64,000 nucleotides of DNA from Apoderus coryli. Its lineage: Eukaryota > Arthropoda > Insecta > Coleoptera > Attelabidae. Each line of letters begins with the position of its first letter. Positions within the stretch are counted from its first letter, which is position 1. The notes beneath the pieces were generated by a model. It saw nothing but the letters and a program-made list of their open reading frames with translations. It made no database searches and was not told the DNA's origin. The stretch is taken from the NCBI GenBank assembly GCA_911728435.2, contig OU452199.1, forward strand, positions 21,090,860 through 21,154,859, in the 5' to 3' direction. Below, piece by piece: positions 34,714-46,867 of the stretch. The position numbers and the translations under genes were made by a program.

Positions 34714-36236
34714 CCCATTAATTCCCAAGCTTGGAAAATCAAACAATTTCGGTGATTTTAGTTTATTTTATTATTAAACCTATGTCCAAATAACTGTTTA
34801 TCAAGTTAAAAAAAATAAAAGTTTTTAGTTTTCTTACAAAAAAATGTTGCGTATACGCAACATTGGGATTTACGGTAAACAAATACTACTACTGCTTAGT
34901 GTGAAATATTTCAAAACAGTTTGTGTGAAGATGCACCTTACATTTAGCACACATGTATATTGTGTTGTTTTTACACTGTCGGCATCTTCTTCTTGCTTTG
35001 TTGTCTTTTGACCAATAGAGTTTTGTAGCTGGTAACGTATGGTATCCCGAAAAAATGAGTATGCCGAAAAATCGCTATAGGCTTGTTTTATCAATATCAA
35101 ATGAATGCCGATTATTGTCATGAGCATATTTTCATAAGGTATTATTTTTTCCCAAACTTCGTTACTGAAGTACAAGGAAAAAACTTCAAAAGGGCTTTTA
35201 CCGCAAACTCTGTTTTCAATTTGTTCCAAGTTATTATTTTCTTCATTATGTGGTTCTGTTGTATATATTGGGGTCTCTTTTCTCCACTGCGGTAGAGTTT
35301 TCTTCGACTTCATTTTTATATTTTTTGCACATAGTTTTGCCTTTTTTGAATTTGACGGTAAAGATTCATCATCTAAGGCTTCAGAAGTATCAGACAAATT
35401 TGCGTGTATTTCGTAGGTCCCCGCAACATCTGGTAAATCTTCAACGTTCTCACATATATCTTCGTCAAGCTCCTCTTCGTCTGTAAGTGCATCTACGGGT
35501 GGCGGAATATATACTGCATCAACGGTATCAGTCTGCAGTAAATCCTCATCCTCCTCCAATATAGCTAAAAGCTCAGCAGAAGACAAAGGCATTCTGTTTT
35601 TCCAAGACATCACTATAACCAAACAAATTATTTTAGAAAAAAATTTAACAAACAGAACCATAATTATAACTTACTTCAAGTCAATATTTTCCAGAGTTTC
35701 ACTTTATATTTTATATATAATATAATTTTAAATCACAATAATTATAACTTAGGATCTTTGTTGACACTCACTAAGAAGAATCACACACAAATAATGTAAG
35801 AAACAAAATAAGTGCTACCTAATTGTGGGTCAGCGAAGGGCGCGACATTCTTACCGGAATTCCCAACGTTGCGTATACGCAACATTAGGAAAAATGATCC
35901 GATATGCAAAAACTATACATGTTTTGTAAAATATCATATAACGCCCTTTTTACTGAAGGTCATGGGAATCTAAATCCATAATTTGAAATATCTCATCCGT
36001 TTCTGTGTCAGACGAATAGATTGACGAATATATGAAATGATAAATCTCAAAATGTTGCGAGTTCATAAATTCGCACAAAATAAATATCTTGACTCTGTCG
36101 ACTTATTTCTTAAAACGTAAAATCTTTGTTGTATTTTGAAAAGATTGTAGCAACAAAAAAGTATTTTTTTACTGGCACATTGGAAAAAAAAATATTTAAA
36201 AAATGTTTCGTTTACGCAACGTTGGGGATTAATGGG
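34714..36236 (-). mobile_element. piggyBac-like element, internally deleted
   Basis: The ends CCCATTAATTCCC and GGGGATTAATGGG are inverted copies. The 16-bp palindrome GTTGCGTATACGCAAC lies inside each end (about 34848 and 35868). The element encodes the remains of a piggyBac-like transposase on the minus strand. A TTAA flank was not recovered, and the mirror arm gives the empty site only roughly. Confidence 0.75.
34880..35661 (-). pseudogene. piggyBac-like transposase, N- and C-terminal parts only
   Basis: The 263-codon frame on the minus strand starts near 35661. Its acidic N-terminus contains LLAILEEDEDLLQTD, VYIPPPVDALTDEEELDEDI and VAGTYEIH, a common N-terminal pattern of insect piggyBac transposases, then the start of the catalytic domain (SPFEVFSLYFSNEVWEKI, MLMTIIGIHLI). 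The DDD catalytic centre is absent. After a frame change the alternative frame gives CRQCKNNTIYMCAKCKVHLH, the cysteine-rich C-terminal finger. Deletion of the middle plus a frameshift makes it inactive. It could supply a DNA-binding finger only if repaired, so no function is assumed. Confidence 0.85.
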
Positions 36237-36385
36237 TATAATGACAAAAATTCTGATTGTTACGAACCTTTTGTTGGGTAGTTTAGTTGAATTTGTTACC
36301 TTCTTTGAAGGTGTTTGATAATCAAATATTTTTAGGAATAAAAAAGTTCAATTTACAAATCAATATATTAAAAATCTTAAATTAG

Positions 36386-37129
36386 TTTATTAAATATTTC
36401 TGTAATATGTAATAATGAAGGACACGTTTTAGCACTAAACACCACTAAATAAATAATAAATTCAAATCAGCAAGTAACACCTGTGTTATAATAATTTATG
36501 CAGTCGTAAAATTTAAGTACACATGCACAGTGCAGTCATTGTTTTCATATTAGTAATATGAACAGATCTGAAATAACTGATCGGGTTTGAAAAAAAAAAC
36601 AACAGCACATTTAATATTTTAATTGCCAATTTCAGGCGTTCTTTCTATACTAAGATATTTTCACTTGTACTTGATGAAAATTCTTATTAAACTTTATAAT
36701 GTAGAAAAACAAACGTTTAAAATTGTTTACTAATTTATTTAAATTCACATAACATACTTAGGTATGTATATGTTTCATCCCAGTGTAGCTTCTTCAGATT
36801 TAGAGTAAGCATAATATGTAAAAAAAATTGTAAAAGTAGTTTAGGTATTACCTACTCTACATGTTAAGAAATCATATAGTTATGTTATGTAAATTTTAAT
36901 AAATTCGTGAAAACTTTTAAACGTTTATTTTTCTACATTAAAAAACTACATTTAGCTACAAAAGAACGGTACTTCTATTGGGTTTTTTGCCATGTCACAT
37001 AAATAAAGAGGCGCGAAAATTAACAATATTAAACAATCTTAAACTTTTGTTATTTAGTTTTGGATTGATTGAGTATACGTGTATAACACACTAAATAAAT
37101 ACAAAGCCAAGATACGGAAAGTCCATATA
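36386..37129. other. AT-rich stretch, no recognised gene
   Basis: Nothing was identified except a loose inverted pair (AACGTTTAAAATTG near 36709 against AACTTTTAAACGTTT near 36910). Confidence 0.35.
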
Positions 37130-37416
37130 TTTCCGTTACACAATAGACATCTGCCAGACGGCCGTTTTGGCGATTCACAATTCATTAGGTGCAAACATAA
37201 ATGCCTGGCGCCATCTAGCCGTATACATTTTGAGGCACTGTGTTCTTCTTGTCCGAGTGCGTGCAGGATAGGATTGTCCTGACCAGTAATTTACCACTAT
37301 ATTGTTAGATGGCGCCACGCGATGTTTTCGTAATTTCCTGGCAATTCTGTCACCTACTGTATCAACCATGACTGGTGAGAAAACGGCCGTTTGGTGGATG
37401 GCTATTGTGCGACGGA
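37130..37416. repeat. Pair of inverted AAAACGGCCGT repeat fragments
   Basis: The minus-strand fragment at 37130-37175 and the plus-strand one at 37377-37416 share AAAACGGCCGT.TGG and a CTATTGTG.GACGG stretch; a third is at 19001-19043. Between them, GGCGCCATCTAG near 37208 and its near mirror AGATGGCGCCAC at 37309 form inner arms. Confidence 0.5.
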
Positions 37417-38446
37417 AATGCCTGGAATTTCTATTTATTGGCTTTTTACGTATACAAACTAAGAAATATGATTTAAATCCTGTTTCACCTAGCAGCTTTA
37501 AACGGATAAAGATACCATCTGATTGTGGTATAGGTTGGCATTTTGAGGACTTGTGTTCGTCTTTTTCGACTACGTCAAATCAACATTGTTATCATTTTTA
37601 ATGGGATTTCTTTTCGGATTTGTGGAATTAGTGAACCTGAAGATTACTGCTGGTTTATAGAGTTTTGCAAAATATGATATATATACACATTCACTCATAC
37701 AGGTTGTTCGTAAAGTAACGGAATGGGCGATTATTATTAAAATGGTACATTTAAAAAAAGCCGAAACACGTTAGTATTGAATTATGTTTTGCAAAAAAAA
37801 ATTTGTAGCCTACGTATTTGATGCGAAATCTGCCGCATGGTGGGCGCCACCACCATCTAAGTCATGTTTGTTTCAAATTGGAACAGCTATTTTTAGGGCA
37901 CTTCGAATTTCTGTTCTCGTCCTGAGTACAATGATGTGCCACATGTGGGGGATAACATCAGAAAATGTTTGAGAAAATGCAAGTTTTTGCCCCCTTATCC
38001 ACTTTAGAATGTGTCGCTTTGTGATTAGGGGGGCCAATAAAAAGAACGTCAAAAATTCCGAAAATATTCTTTAACTTTAATTTCATTGAAGATAACGGAA
38101 GAGATACAAAATCGAGTTTTTGGAATGGATTGTAATAGCGAGATTTGTGGTTATTTGTTATTCTAGTAATGGTCAGATTAGGAAGGTTTATATATCCTAA
38201 CTGATTTTTCGGTTATTTGGCGGTTTCCCTTTTCTGTGCTTATAAAGTTGGTTATTTTTGTGTGGATATCCTTGCTAAAATTAACATTTAAAATGAGTGA
38301 AAATATAGAGAATGTTTGGAAGAGGACAAGGAGTAAACATCGATCTAGTCCGACAACTAATATTGCGAGAGGTGTTTGATTGGCTGAACGTGTATTTGAT
38401 ATAAATGAATGGTCTAGAGAGGACTTAATTGCTTAATCGATTTACT

Positions 38447-38899
38447 AACTACCACTTTTTTAAATTAAAGTCACAAAAAAAAACTCGCCCCAAAAAATTA
38501 ACAAATCAAAATATTTGAGGTCAGAAAGTGAAGCGTAAAGATGTCAATGCATCATAAAAACGATAATCGGGTATCACCAGTGTTAATTTCAGAGAAAAAA
38601 TCGCCGTAGATAAAGTTCCTTAGTTATTGTTATTAAGTCTGCTACTCCTCTCTATAAGTAGCGCGTATGCTGAAAATCAGATATCCACAAGGCAGACTTA
38701 ATAACGATAGCGAAGGAACTTTATTTACGGCAATAACTAGCGATTTTTGCCCTTAAATTGACACTGGTGTTATAATACGCGATTTTTGTTTTTATGCATC
38801 GACAGCTTTACGCTTTACTTTCTAACCTCAAATATTTTGATTTGTTTATTTTTTTGGGACGGGTTTTTTGTTGATTTTAAATTTAAAAAAGTGGTAGTT
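38447..38899. mobile_element. Nested foldback element, 453 bp
   Basis: AACTACCACTTTTTTAAA at the left mirrors the right end TTTAAAAAAGTGGTAGTT. Symmetry runs almost to the centre (CAAATCAAAATATTTGAGGT at 38504 against its mirror near 38826; AAAGTTCCTTAG against the mirror near 38715). No ORF is present. Confidence 0.75.
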
Positions 38900-38904
38900 G
38901 TTAG

Positions 38905-39200
38905 TTGTAGTTGTGTTATGCTTATCATAGAGCAGTTGCTCAAAGTGGGCACCGTTTGGCAGTGGGCTAACCTTTCCACAAACGAGCCTTGCACGCTTTC
39001 TATGATCTCGGGAGTTATCAATTGCATCTCATTTTGAATGCGGAGCCTTAATTCGTGTAAATTTTGTGGCCTATTTAGATAATGACGGTTTTTGAGATGT
39101 CCCCATAGAAAAAAGTCTCAAGGGGTTCAAATCAGGCGATCTCACTCTGTGGCTGCACCATAACCAGGTATAGCCCGATTTAAGGTCGAATGGGCCAGAT
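38905..39200 (-). pseudogene. IS630/Tc1/mariner-type transposase C-terminal relic
   Basis: On the minus strand the frame near 39150 gives SPDLNPLRLFSMGTSQKPSL, where relatives have SPDLNPLDFFLWG..K..V. Further on, a second frame gives ITPEIIESVQGSFVERLAHC, the usual amphipathic helix with R(L)..C, and then a frame change brings NGAHFEQLL, the C-terminal NG.HFE.LL motif. The third acidic catalytic residue (Asp after PL) is replaced by Arg. Frameshifts are visible. It belongs to the 37702-39493 element. Confidence 0.8.
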
Positions 39201-39672
39201 GTCCATTTGTTTAGTACAATAACAGCAGTTATAGCGAGCAACATAGGTCAAAATACTAAAATTGACTTCCTTAGGAAATCCTGCCATTTCTCAAAATGTT
39301 TTGTATCTTACTCCCACATGTGGCACATCATTGTACTCAACACGACATTAGGAACTCAAAAGTGCCCTAGAAGTTGCAATTTGAAAAAAATATGACCATG
39401 CGGTAGATTTCGCATCAAATACGTGTCTCGGTTTTTCTTTTAAAATTGGACCATTTTCAACATAATCGCCCGTTCTGTTACTTTACGGACACCATTTATA
39501 ATATTATTACAGACTGCTTATGTTTGAATTAATTTTCGTAATCAGTCGTTGTAAAATTTATTTTTCGCTTTTTTACCATTTTTTATAGTTGCCTGATTGT
39601 ATTTATGCTAAAATGTATTTTCCTCTATAAATAATAATTTAATATTATTCATATATATATTCATAACCCAAC

Positions 39673-39861
39673 CCAACGTTTCGACAAGATAGCTTGTCTT
39701 TTTCAAGAAATTCTGAAATTACAAAGTTTACAGTCAGTAACATAAAACACTTAAAAAATATATATAATTATTGTATTTTTTAAGTGTTTTATGTTACTGA
39801 TTGTAAACTTTGTAATTTCAGAATTTCTTGAAAAAGACAAGCTGTCTTGTCGAAACGTTGG
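39673..39861. repeat. Near-perfect 189-bp palindrome
   Basis: CCAACGTTTCGACAAGA..GCTTGTC at the left mirrors GACAAGC..TCTTGTCGAAACGTTGG at the right; about 85 bp per arm with only one or two differences, and an AT-rich centre. The outer ends recall hammerhead-derived motifs (TTGTC stem, GAAAC, GTT), but the core reads CTTGAAAA instead of CTGANGA. Confidence 0.8.
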
Positions 39862-40135
39862 AAAAAAAAAAGACGACTTAAAGAAATAGTTCCAAAAAAA
39901 ATTTTTTTTTGTGTATGATTGTGAACCTCACCTCAATACAAGAAAAATAAAAGAAATTATTCATATTGAAATTATGGAAATTATAGCACAGAATGTTTAA
40001 TTATTTTTTTTCGACTGCACCTAGATAAATTAGAATGCACTTTTCATATCACCAACAACGCGAAACAAAGTTACAGAATTTTTTTAAGGAAAACCAAATT
40101 ACCATTGATGTCAAATACATCTCAAGTTAACAATA

Positions 40136-41049
40136 TACAGGATGACCCATGTTTATCCAGCTATATTTAAAATTTCGCCTAATGGTCTCTCTATGAATGT
40201 TTAATACATTACTGGCTCGTCTGACACTGGTACAACAGGATGCTGATGATCTCTCATAACGTGAAACGATCATATTTCTTTAAGAGCCCTGTGAACGCGT
40301 ACAAAATCTTCTTATAGGGACGGCGTTTTTCAGGAAATGCGGTATGTAGAGCCTACGAGCTTCCAAAGCGTTTCCCCGAGCGAGCCCGATATAAAAGTGC
40401 ATATCAGCATATTCTTCGTTAGAGTACATAAAAAGCATTGCGTTTCCAAAATTTTTAAACTATTTCAAAAGCACTCACTACCACACGATATCAAATTGCA
40501 ACTAAATAAATTATTTATTTTTAAACCACAGATAGATTTAGTCGGCAAAATAAGAAAAAAATTAAAAAAAAACTTATCAGCTTTTTTTTTGGGCCATGTA
40601 GCATTTCTGTTGGTTAGGTAATATTATTTTTATGAAGTAATAGGTACGGCTGTTTTTAACTGCAATTAAAACTTCTTAGGACAAGCATGTTTTTCAGATA
40701 TTGACAAGTTGTCAAGTTTTGCTAGTGCTTTTCTAAATTTTTTTGAAGTGAGAGAATAATTGAAAAAACAGTTTTCAAATTTGAGGCGTTTAAAAATTAA
40801 AATTGGGTTAATTGACAGGATTGTTGCATGCTTTGAAAGAGAATTTCATTACCTTTCAGTTGATATAAGATAATTTTTTCCGGTAAGTGTACTTTTAGCA
40901 ATATTGTACGTTAAGTGTTCAGAAATATTTAAAACTTAGAAAAACATTAAATGCCAATATCTCGAAATCGATGAAGAATTGAAAAAAAGTTTATAGAACA
41001 AAATTTGTTCATTTTTAAATATTGCGAAATAAAACTGGGTCACCCTGTA
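40136..41049 (-). mobile_element. IS630/Tc1/mariner-type element with TACAGG.TGACCCA ends
   Basis: TACAGGATGACCCATGTTT at the left mirrors the TGGGTCACCCTGTA end at the right; CAATATTTAAAA-like sequence near both ends adds to the symmetry. The left half encodes a transposase N-terminus on the minus strand. Confidence 0.65.
40190..40429 (-). pseudogene. IS630/Tc1/mariner-type transposase N-terminal relic
   Basis: From the ATG at 40427-40429 on the minus strand the frame reads MYSNEEYADMHFYIGLARGN, then ALEARRLYIPHF and VPIRRFCTR. This matches the N-terminal helix-turn-helix of the DUF4817-type insect transposases (EYADM....G...GNA.EA.RLY...FP.RR). A stop ends the frame soon after. The plus-strand ORF over the same bases (40337-40621) is a shadow. 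Confidence 0.75.
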
Positions 41050-44000
41050 GAAAACATAATATAAAGTAAATAAAAATCTGCTTATTTACTTGATAATGGA
41101 AAAATCGTCCTCCTATTGTTTATATAAATGTGGTATGCAATTTACTAATAAAATCACTAACTTAAAAACTGTGGTCTATCAATTAGTTACATAAAATAAA
41201 AACGTTTCCTTTCGACCTTCACGTCACTTATTTGACTCTCTTGCTGTGCCACTGCTCCAAATATTCTTCTAATTATAAAATGTACGCGCACTGCTAAAAC
41301 TCATACATTTTGTTATTGTAATATATGCAATTTCTAACATGTGATACACTGGCTTGGCAGATAGTGGCCATTTGAATGCAGCAGAAAAGTACATCATTTG
41401 GCATGGATTTTCCTTGCATAATATGCTACTAGGAAGGTGTTTTATTTTAAGCGACCGGTGGTGTCCTGGTCTGGCGACAGGCATTATTTGTCGCTCTACA
41501 GCTGTTCCAAAATGTCTGTTGGTATTAGCACACTCACAGTTTTACATACGACACCTCAATCTGCTAATATACATTTGTGAGGTATTCATGTGGTGCTTCA
41601 ACTTTTACTAAAAAGTGGGTTTGTTTAGAAATAGTAATTATAAAAATGAAGTGAATCGAAATGTGTATAATTTAAAAATATTTTAAAACTCCTACTAAAA
41701 TATTCTTTATTGTATTAATGTGCGTCATTTGAGCTTTGAAAGATTTTGGATGCCAACCAATATTTTTACTTGTGGGTTATTTTATTTACGTTTTTAACTC
41801 TAAAAATGTATTTAAGGAAAAGCATCAGCAAATTGCATAAAAGTTATTTTTATGGTTCATATAGGAGTAATAAAATAATATTTACCATATGTTTATTGTG
41901 GAAGGTGAGTTATACAATATGATGATAACTTTTAACAAGTATACTGTTGCCAAAATTAGCATTTGATGGTTAATTCTAATTTGAATAAATTTACATGAAA
42001 TTAAGCATGTTTAAACAATTAATTTCTATACGTGATTGGTATATTTCCTGATCAAAACTAGTTTTCTTCATTAGGCGAATCTTCTTTTGTTTTTAATATT
42101 TCAAATATCATATATAATAAGAAATAGTAAGTAGATCAAATGAACAACAATTGTGCATTATTTTTCAGTTATATCTCGAACACATTATGTTACAAGATCG
42201 ATCGATCAGCAAATTTTTTCTGATCTATTATCTGGCGATATTTATATTTTTGTCATTTTTCATCTATCTTAATTTTCAAATTAATTCAAAGTATATGGTA
42301 ATGCTCAATAGCTACCGTTTAAAAGTCATTTTATAAACTAGGGCTAACTTTCCAAAATCATTTTTTATACAACGGAAAAACTTCTCAACTAGAAATTCAA
42401 TTATATATAGTTTCTCTTTAAAATTAAAAATCAAAATTTTATTATTGACTCCAGTTTTTTTTGTCCATTGATTTTTCCTTGAATTATAAACCTTCAATGT
42501 TTTAATTACTCAATACGTATAGTGTTTACATTGTTAATTTTACTAAACCCATATGGCCATCTCTAAAAAACTTTTTACCTAGGTACGTGTTTATATAACC
42601 GCTGCATGACTATTCAGATTTACAAATTAATAACGTCCAGAATAGTGTTAAAACTTCAATTTCGTATTAAACAGACTCTCATATGAGTAAAACATGTTCT
42701 AAAGCAATCCATAATTATGTTTTATAAAAATAGAATTGCCTCGAGAATTGCTAACGACTTTGACTATAGTTACAGGAAAAAGTTTCATATTTATAGGTAT
42801 AAGCAGTCTATTTTATGAATTTTTGAGTTTAAGGTCTACATTCAAAATGGTCGTCTTTAGTATATGGGGTTTTCGGTATTTTTGCTTTTCATATGACGTA
42901 GATTATATGGACATTCTAGACGATGGCTTTTATAACTTACGCGAACTGAAAAACTATAATCGCAAGTTAAACTTTTCAATCATTGATCAAAAATAATAAA
43001 AACTATTTTTTTATTACAATAATTTGAATCATACCTAACAAGCAACACCGTTCCCCAATTAAATGCAGCTTGTTGACAATGCCCTTAAGTGTCATCAGAC
43101 TACTGCTTTCCTAAAATGCTGCATAAGAAGTATTGATTTGAAATCCTCGCTCACCAGATTTATTGCTGACTATGTTTTACGTAAATCTTGCGACACATTG
43201 AAATTTTACGTATTCTTTCGTTATTCGTATTCATCTTTATTTGCTGTATGCTTTTGATTATAATTTGTCAGTCAATCAAAATCTTGAGTGTGAAGTTTAC
43301 ATTCAAAGGTATTCTCCTGAAACTATATATCAAATCATATTCCACTCTACTTTCCTTATCAATACCTTGTTTTGTTAAAAATCTCGACAAACGGCATGCT
43401 GAAATGTGTCTCTTTACCTACCTACTACTACAACCACGTATGAAAATTTTCTCCTATCTTGCCAGAACCTTCGATGATTTTAGGTGAATTCAGAGAGATG
43501 ATCCTCAAAGAGTGGCTGAGCACACTTTACTTTCTGTCACAACTGGTCAGTGATCATCACAATTGTACAAAATTCAGACCATGTTACATTATTTGCATTT
43601 TCACGTCTAACATGTCCAAACACATAACACCAAACCTTCATGTGCAAGGGAATCGATACCACCAATTCTGCATCAAATTATTGATATATCGAAGGTGGTT
43701 CAATCTGTTCTCTATACATTGTGTAAGTTATAAAAGCTATCGCGTTTTAAGACGGTGAAATTTCCACGTCCATGGAGGGCTGCGAAACAGGAATCTTCCA
43801 GAAAAGAAAAAAACCGTTTCCCAGCTATTTTTTTGCCGTATGTGGAACTCAAATTTCTGGACATTCTCGTAAGCTCTGATCAATATGACTAGTTGTTTCG
43901 GCAATTTCTTCGATTGTAAATATGGCTTGTGACATCTTTTGATTAAGACGGGTTTGCCTAAGACTCATCCTTGCTTCCAACCACGTCCGTCCTGGTCAAA

Positions 44001-45835
44001 TTCTTTCTTACTGGCGGTTTTCACGACTGTGGAACTCAGTACCCTGGGAAGTCTTTTGTGATCAATATACTCAACCTATTAAAGTTGATCGTTATTTATT
44101 TTTTTATTCACATCAGTAACCTGGCGTAGAGATGCTGTTTTTTTGCATGTGGAATTCACCAAAAATTATAGTTTTATTACGATTTTCCATCATACATTTT
44201 TTCATAATTCCTTGACAATCGTGTTTCCTGATGATATATTGGTTTTGTGATTCGGCTATCACAAAAGTGGTTTACCGAATCGTTTGTCATTTAACATTAT
44301 ATAGCGGTGTAGCTAAAATAAATTATTATTTGTCTAACCTATTCGATTTGCACGACTAACGAGGTCAAAAGAAAATGTTTTTGGCATTGGTTCTTGTCAA
44401 GCTGTTTGTTTTTGTAACATATCGTGTTACTGGGTAGGTATCTGTTTAAAATAACTGAACTAATTAAGCAAATTCTTTTAATAAGTAGCTAAGAACTGTA
44501 CATATTTATCTTTCATAGGTACCTATCTAATTAGTTTTAGGAATTTTTACGGGTGAAAATAAATAGGTGGTGACATGAAAAATAACAAATATGTTATCAG
44601 AAATTTTTTTTAAAAGGACAAATGCTATTTTCTAAAATCCAAACCAATACTGGGACTAAACTATTCAGTAACAAAAAGTGACAAAGCAGTTTTTTATTAG
44701 ACATTATTTGGCAATTTACCATATCAAATTTATAAACTCACACATCGCACCTTCATTCTATCTGACATTTGTTCTCCACGCGCATTGAAACTTGGTAATA
44801 TCAGATTATGTATAAGTCTAAATACTCATTCAATATTTTTTTAAACTTCTTGAACCAAATTGATGCAAAAAATGTTACATACACTTACGAAATTATTTTA
44901 CGAATGAAACAGAAACGAATATAACATACATCTCTATAGAGCCTATTATCATAACAAAATAATAATAAAATATAAAATTTATACACATTTCGAATCCACA
45001 AGTGCTTGGCAATTGTTTTCATATGGAATTACATGCATGACTGTAGTGGTGTAATGTCGCTCTTACGTAATTGATAATTTGTACATATCATTACAGATGT
45101 TTTATATGTAGCATTGATTTTACTGTAGCTTATTGTTTTAACTTTTCTTCATTTTAGAGTTGAGTATTTTTATACTAATTCAAAGCTTTATGCCCAAATG
45201 TGCTATTTGCTTATACATATTAAACAATTATTGGTCCATTGATGTATGTATAAAATCATTTAACTGTAATTATCCACGTATATAGCGGTCCTCAAATTAT
45301 CTCTCAATTACTGGCGATGCGTCAATTCTTCCATTGTGGTACGTTCCTTGTCTGAAGATTCTAGAAGACCAACAACCGAAATAGTCTCCCATTTCTCCTT
45401 TTAGGCTAAATTTCTGTTTTTAAACCGCTGCTGATGGCATGTGCACCAAAAATACAAAACCCTTAATTTCTTGTTAGGAATAAGGATGATTTTCGTCAAA
45501 ATACAAAAAAACCAGGTATATCTTTTAGAATCACTTGTATCTAAGCCTAAATATTGGGGTTATTGGCCTAACCATCGGATTTTAACTTACCCTTAAATTA
45601 CAGTTTCTTTTAAATTTGGCAAAATAATTTATTGCTGCTCTGGTTTTGAATGTTTGTTGCCGCTTGTATAGTTCCAGCTTAAGATCAGAATCAAGGTAAA
45701 GAGCTTGACCAAATTTCTTAAAAAAGCTTTACTTTGTAAAGGATAAGTCTTTAAATAAATTGGCATGTATAGGCTTGTTAAAAAAACGTGACTCATTAAT
45801 TGGTTTTTATTTCCAAAATGGGAATGCGAGGTCTT
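41050..45835. other. 4.8 kb AT-rich region without a recognised gene
   Basis: ORFs at 41354-41611, 42736-42996, 43188-43487 and 43459-43758 (85-99 codons) have no recognisable domain, no clear splice context and no repeat match in the window. On the minus strand 43880-43970 is open for about 35 codons (MSLRQTRLNQKMSQAIFTIE onward), also unrecognised. No inverted-repeat element ends were seen. Confidence 0.4.
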
Positions 45836-46867
45836 AATAATAATAATAATATTTATTTATCCAAAAATGTTTCATACAAATTATATTTGTGATATACCTA
45901 TAATTACAATAAGTACTAACACCCTAGTTATTAATTTGGACAAACAAATAAAGATCATTCCACAGAAACCAACTGAATGATTTGTGTGTGGATGTTGATT
46001 TTTGTTCGTTTGTTCCGCGTCCAGTATACCCGAAAATAACTTGTATATGATTTTATGCAATACAAAACTAAACAAAACTCCACCCCCTGAACCAAACCCA
46101 AAACGCAACACACACCCACAAAAATAAAACAATCAATGGAGTAGAAGGGACGAAAATCAGATATTCAGTACCTTGGCTATAATTAAAACCTAATTAACAA
46201 TATTGTAATAAAATTTTCTGTCAACAGAGAACATCCACCCCTTAACACGTACTTTAAACATATTTTTGTTATTAATATGCCTGATATGTTCAGGAAGACG
46301 ACAGAAAACTCGAGGGGCCAAATAAGAAAAGCATCTTTGTCCCATAGTTTTTGAGGCAGTTGTGGTAATTACATTAATATTAGCTTTATATCTTGTGCTA
46401 TGGTTATGCTGTATTTGTAACAATTGATTCTTGTTTCTAAATTGCATCATTAAAATCTTGAAACAATATATTTGTTTTATGTCGAATACCTTAAAATCAG
46501 TATATACAAGATCAGTCGGATAAGTTCTATCTTTCCCTAATATGATCTTGAGAAATGCTTTTTGGATGATTTCCAGTGGTTTAATATGCGTTTTATACGC
46601 TGCACCCCATCCCAAAATCCCATATTGAATAATAGATTCAACGAGCGCGTGATACATAATTTTTAAGCTTTTTTTGTCAATAGTTTTTAACATTTTAAAT
46701 TTAAATAAAAGGACTCTTAATTTCTTAACTAAACTTCGAATGTGATTACTCCATTTCAAGTGTTTATCTATTTCTATTCCTAAATACTTTATTGAATCAG
46801 CTGAAGCTATTTTAAAATCAACATTTGGTTCTAAAGTAAAAGCTAGTTCTTTGATCGTTATCAGCAT
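45836..46867 (-). mobile_element. 5'-truncated non-LTR retrotransposon copy with (TAA)n tail
   Basis: The minus-strand copy ends in a run of TTA/TAA trinucleotides (about 45836-45853), a typical tail of several non-LTR clades. Upstream of it lies a 225-codon open frame covering the C-terminus of the reverse transcriptase. Confidence 0.8.
46190..46867 (-). pseudogene. Reverse-transcriptase C-terminal domain, truncated
   Basis: The 225-residue frame contains SIKYLGIEIDKHLKWSNHI, the conserved start of the thumb region after the YADD palm motif in Jockey/CR1-like non-LTR elements, then IMYHALVESIIQYGILGWG and a C-terminal part rich in Lys and aromatic residues (SYLAPRVFCRLPEHI). Everything upstream, including the catalytic YADD and the endonuclease, is missing. 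The frame is unbroken, which suggests a fairly recent 5'-truncated insertion. It is not expected to be functional. Confidence 0.88.

Larger units (their letters stand above)
29277..36385. repeat. Giant (7.1 kb) interrupted palindrome
   Basis: CTAATTTAAGATTTTT at 29277 mirrors AAAAATCTTAAATTAG ending at 36385. Mirror similarity continues inward: GGTAACAAA..AACTAAACTACCCAACAAAAGG at 29360-29395 against 36273-36300, and CAGTAATTGCCTAAG at 29527 against 34582. The arms reach inward to about 30030 and 32580. The left arm is about 750 bp and uninterrupted. The right arm holds three insertions (32824-33447, 33762-34532, 34714-36236). Each arm contains two tandem units of about 265 bp with the phrase TCGAAATATTG / CAATATTTCGA. 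Confidence 0.8.
37702..39493. mobile_element. 1.8 kb IS630/Tc1/mariner-type element with long TIRs
   Basis: The left end GGTTGTTCGTAAAGTAAC mirrors GTTACTTTACGGACACC at the right. Inverted similarity extends for about 250 bp (TTTGATGCGAAATCT.CCGCATGGT, and AATGATGTGCCACATGTGGG in both arms). A transposase C-terminus lies on the minus strand near the right arm, and a separate foldback element is inserted at 38447-38899. Confidence 0.8.

Noticed and set aside
40240..40280. Hammerhead-like series CTGATGA ... GAAAC at 40242
   Set aside because: No stem II can form between the two boxes; it falls in the antisense of a transposase relic.
42736..43758. Cluster of 86-99 codon ORFs at 42736, 43188 and 43459
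   Set aside because: They are in different frames, with no shared domain or splice signals; I cannot support a gene.
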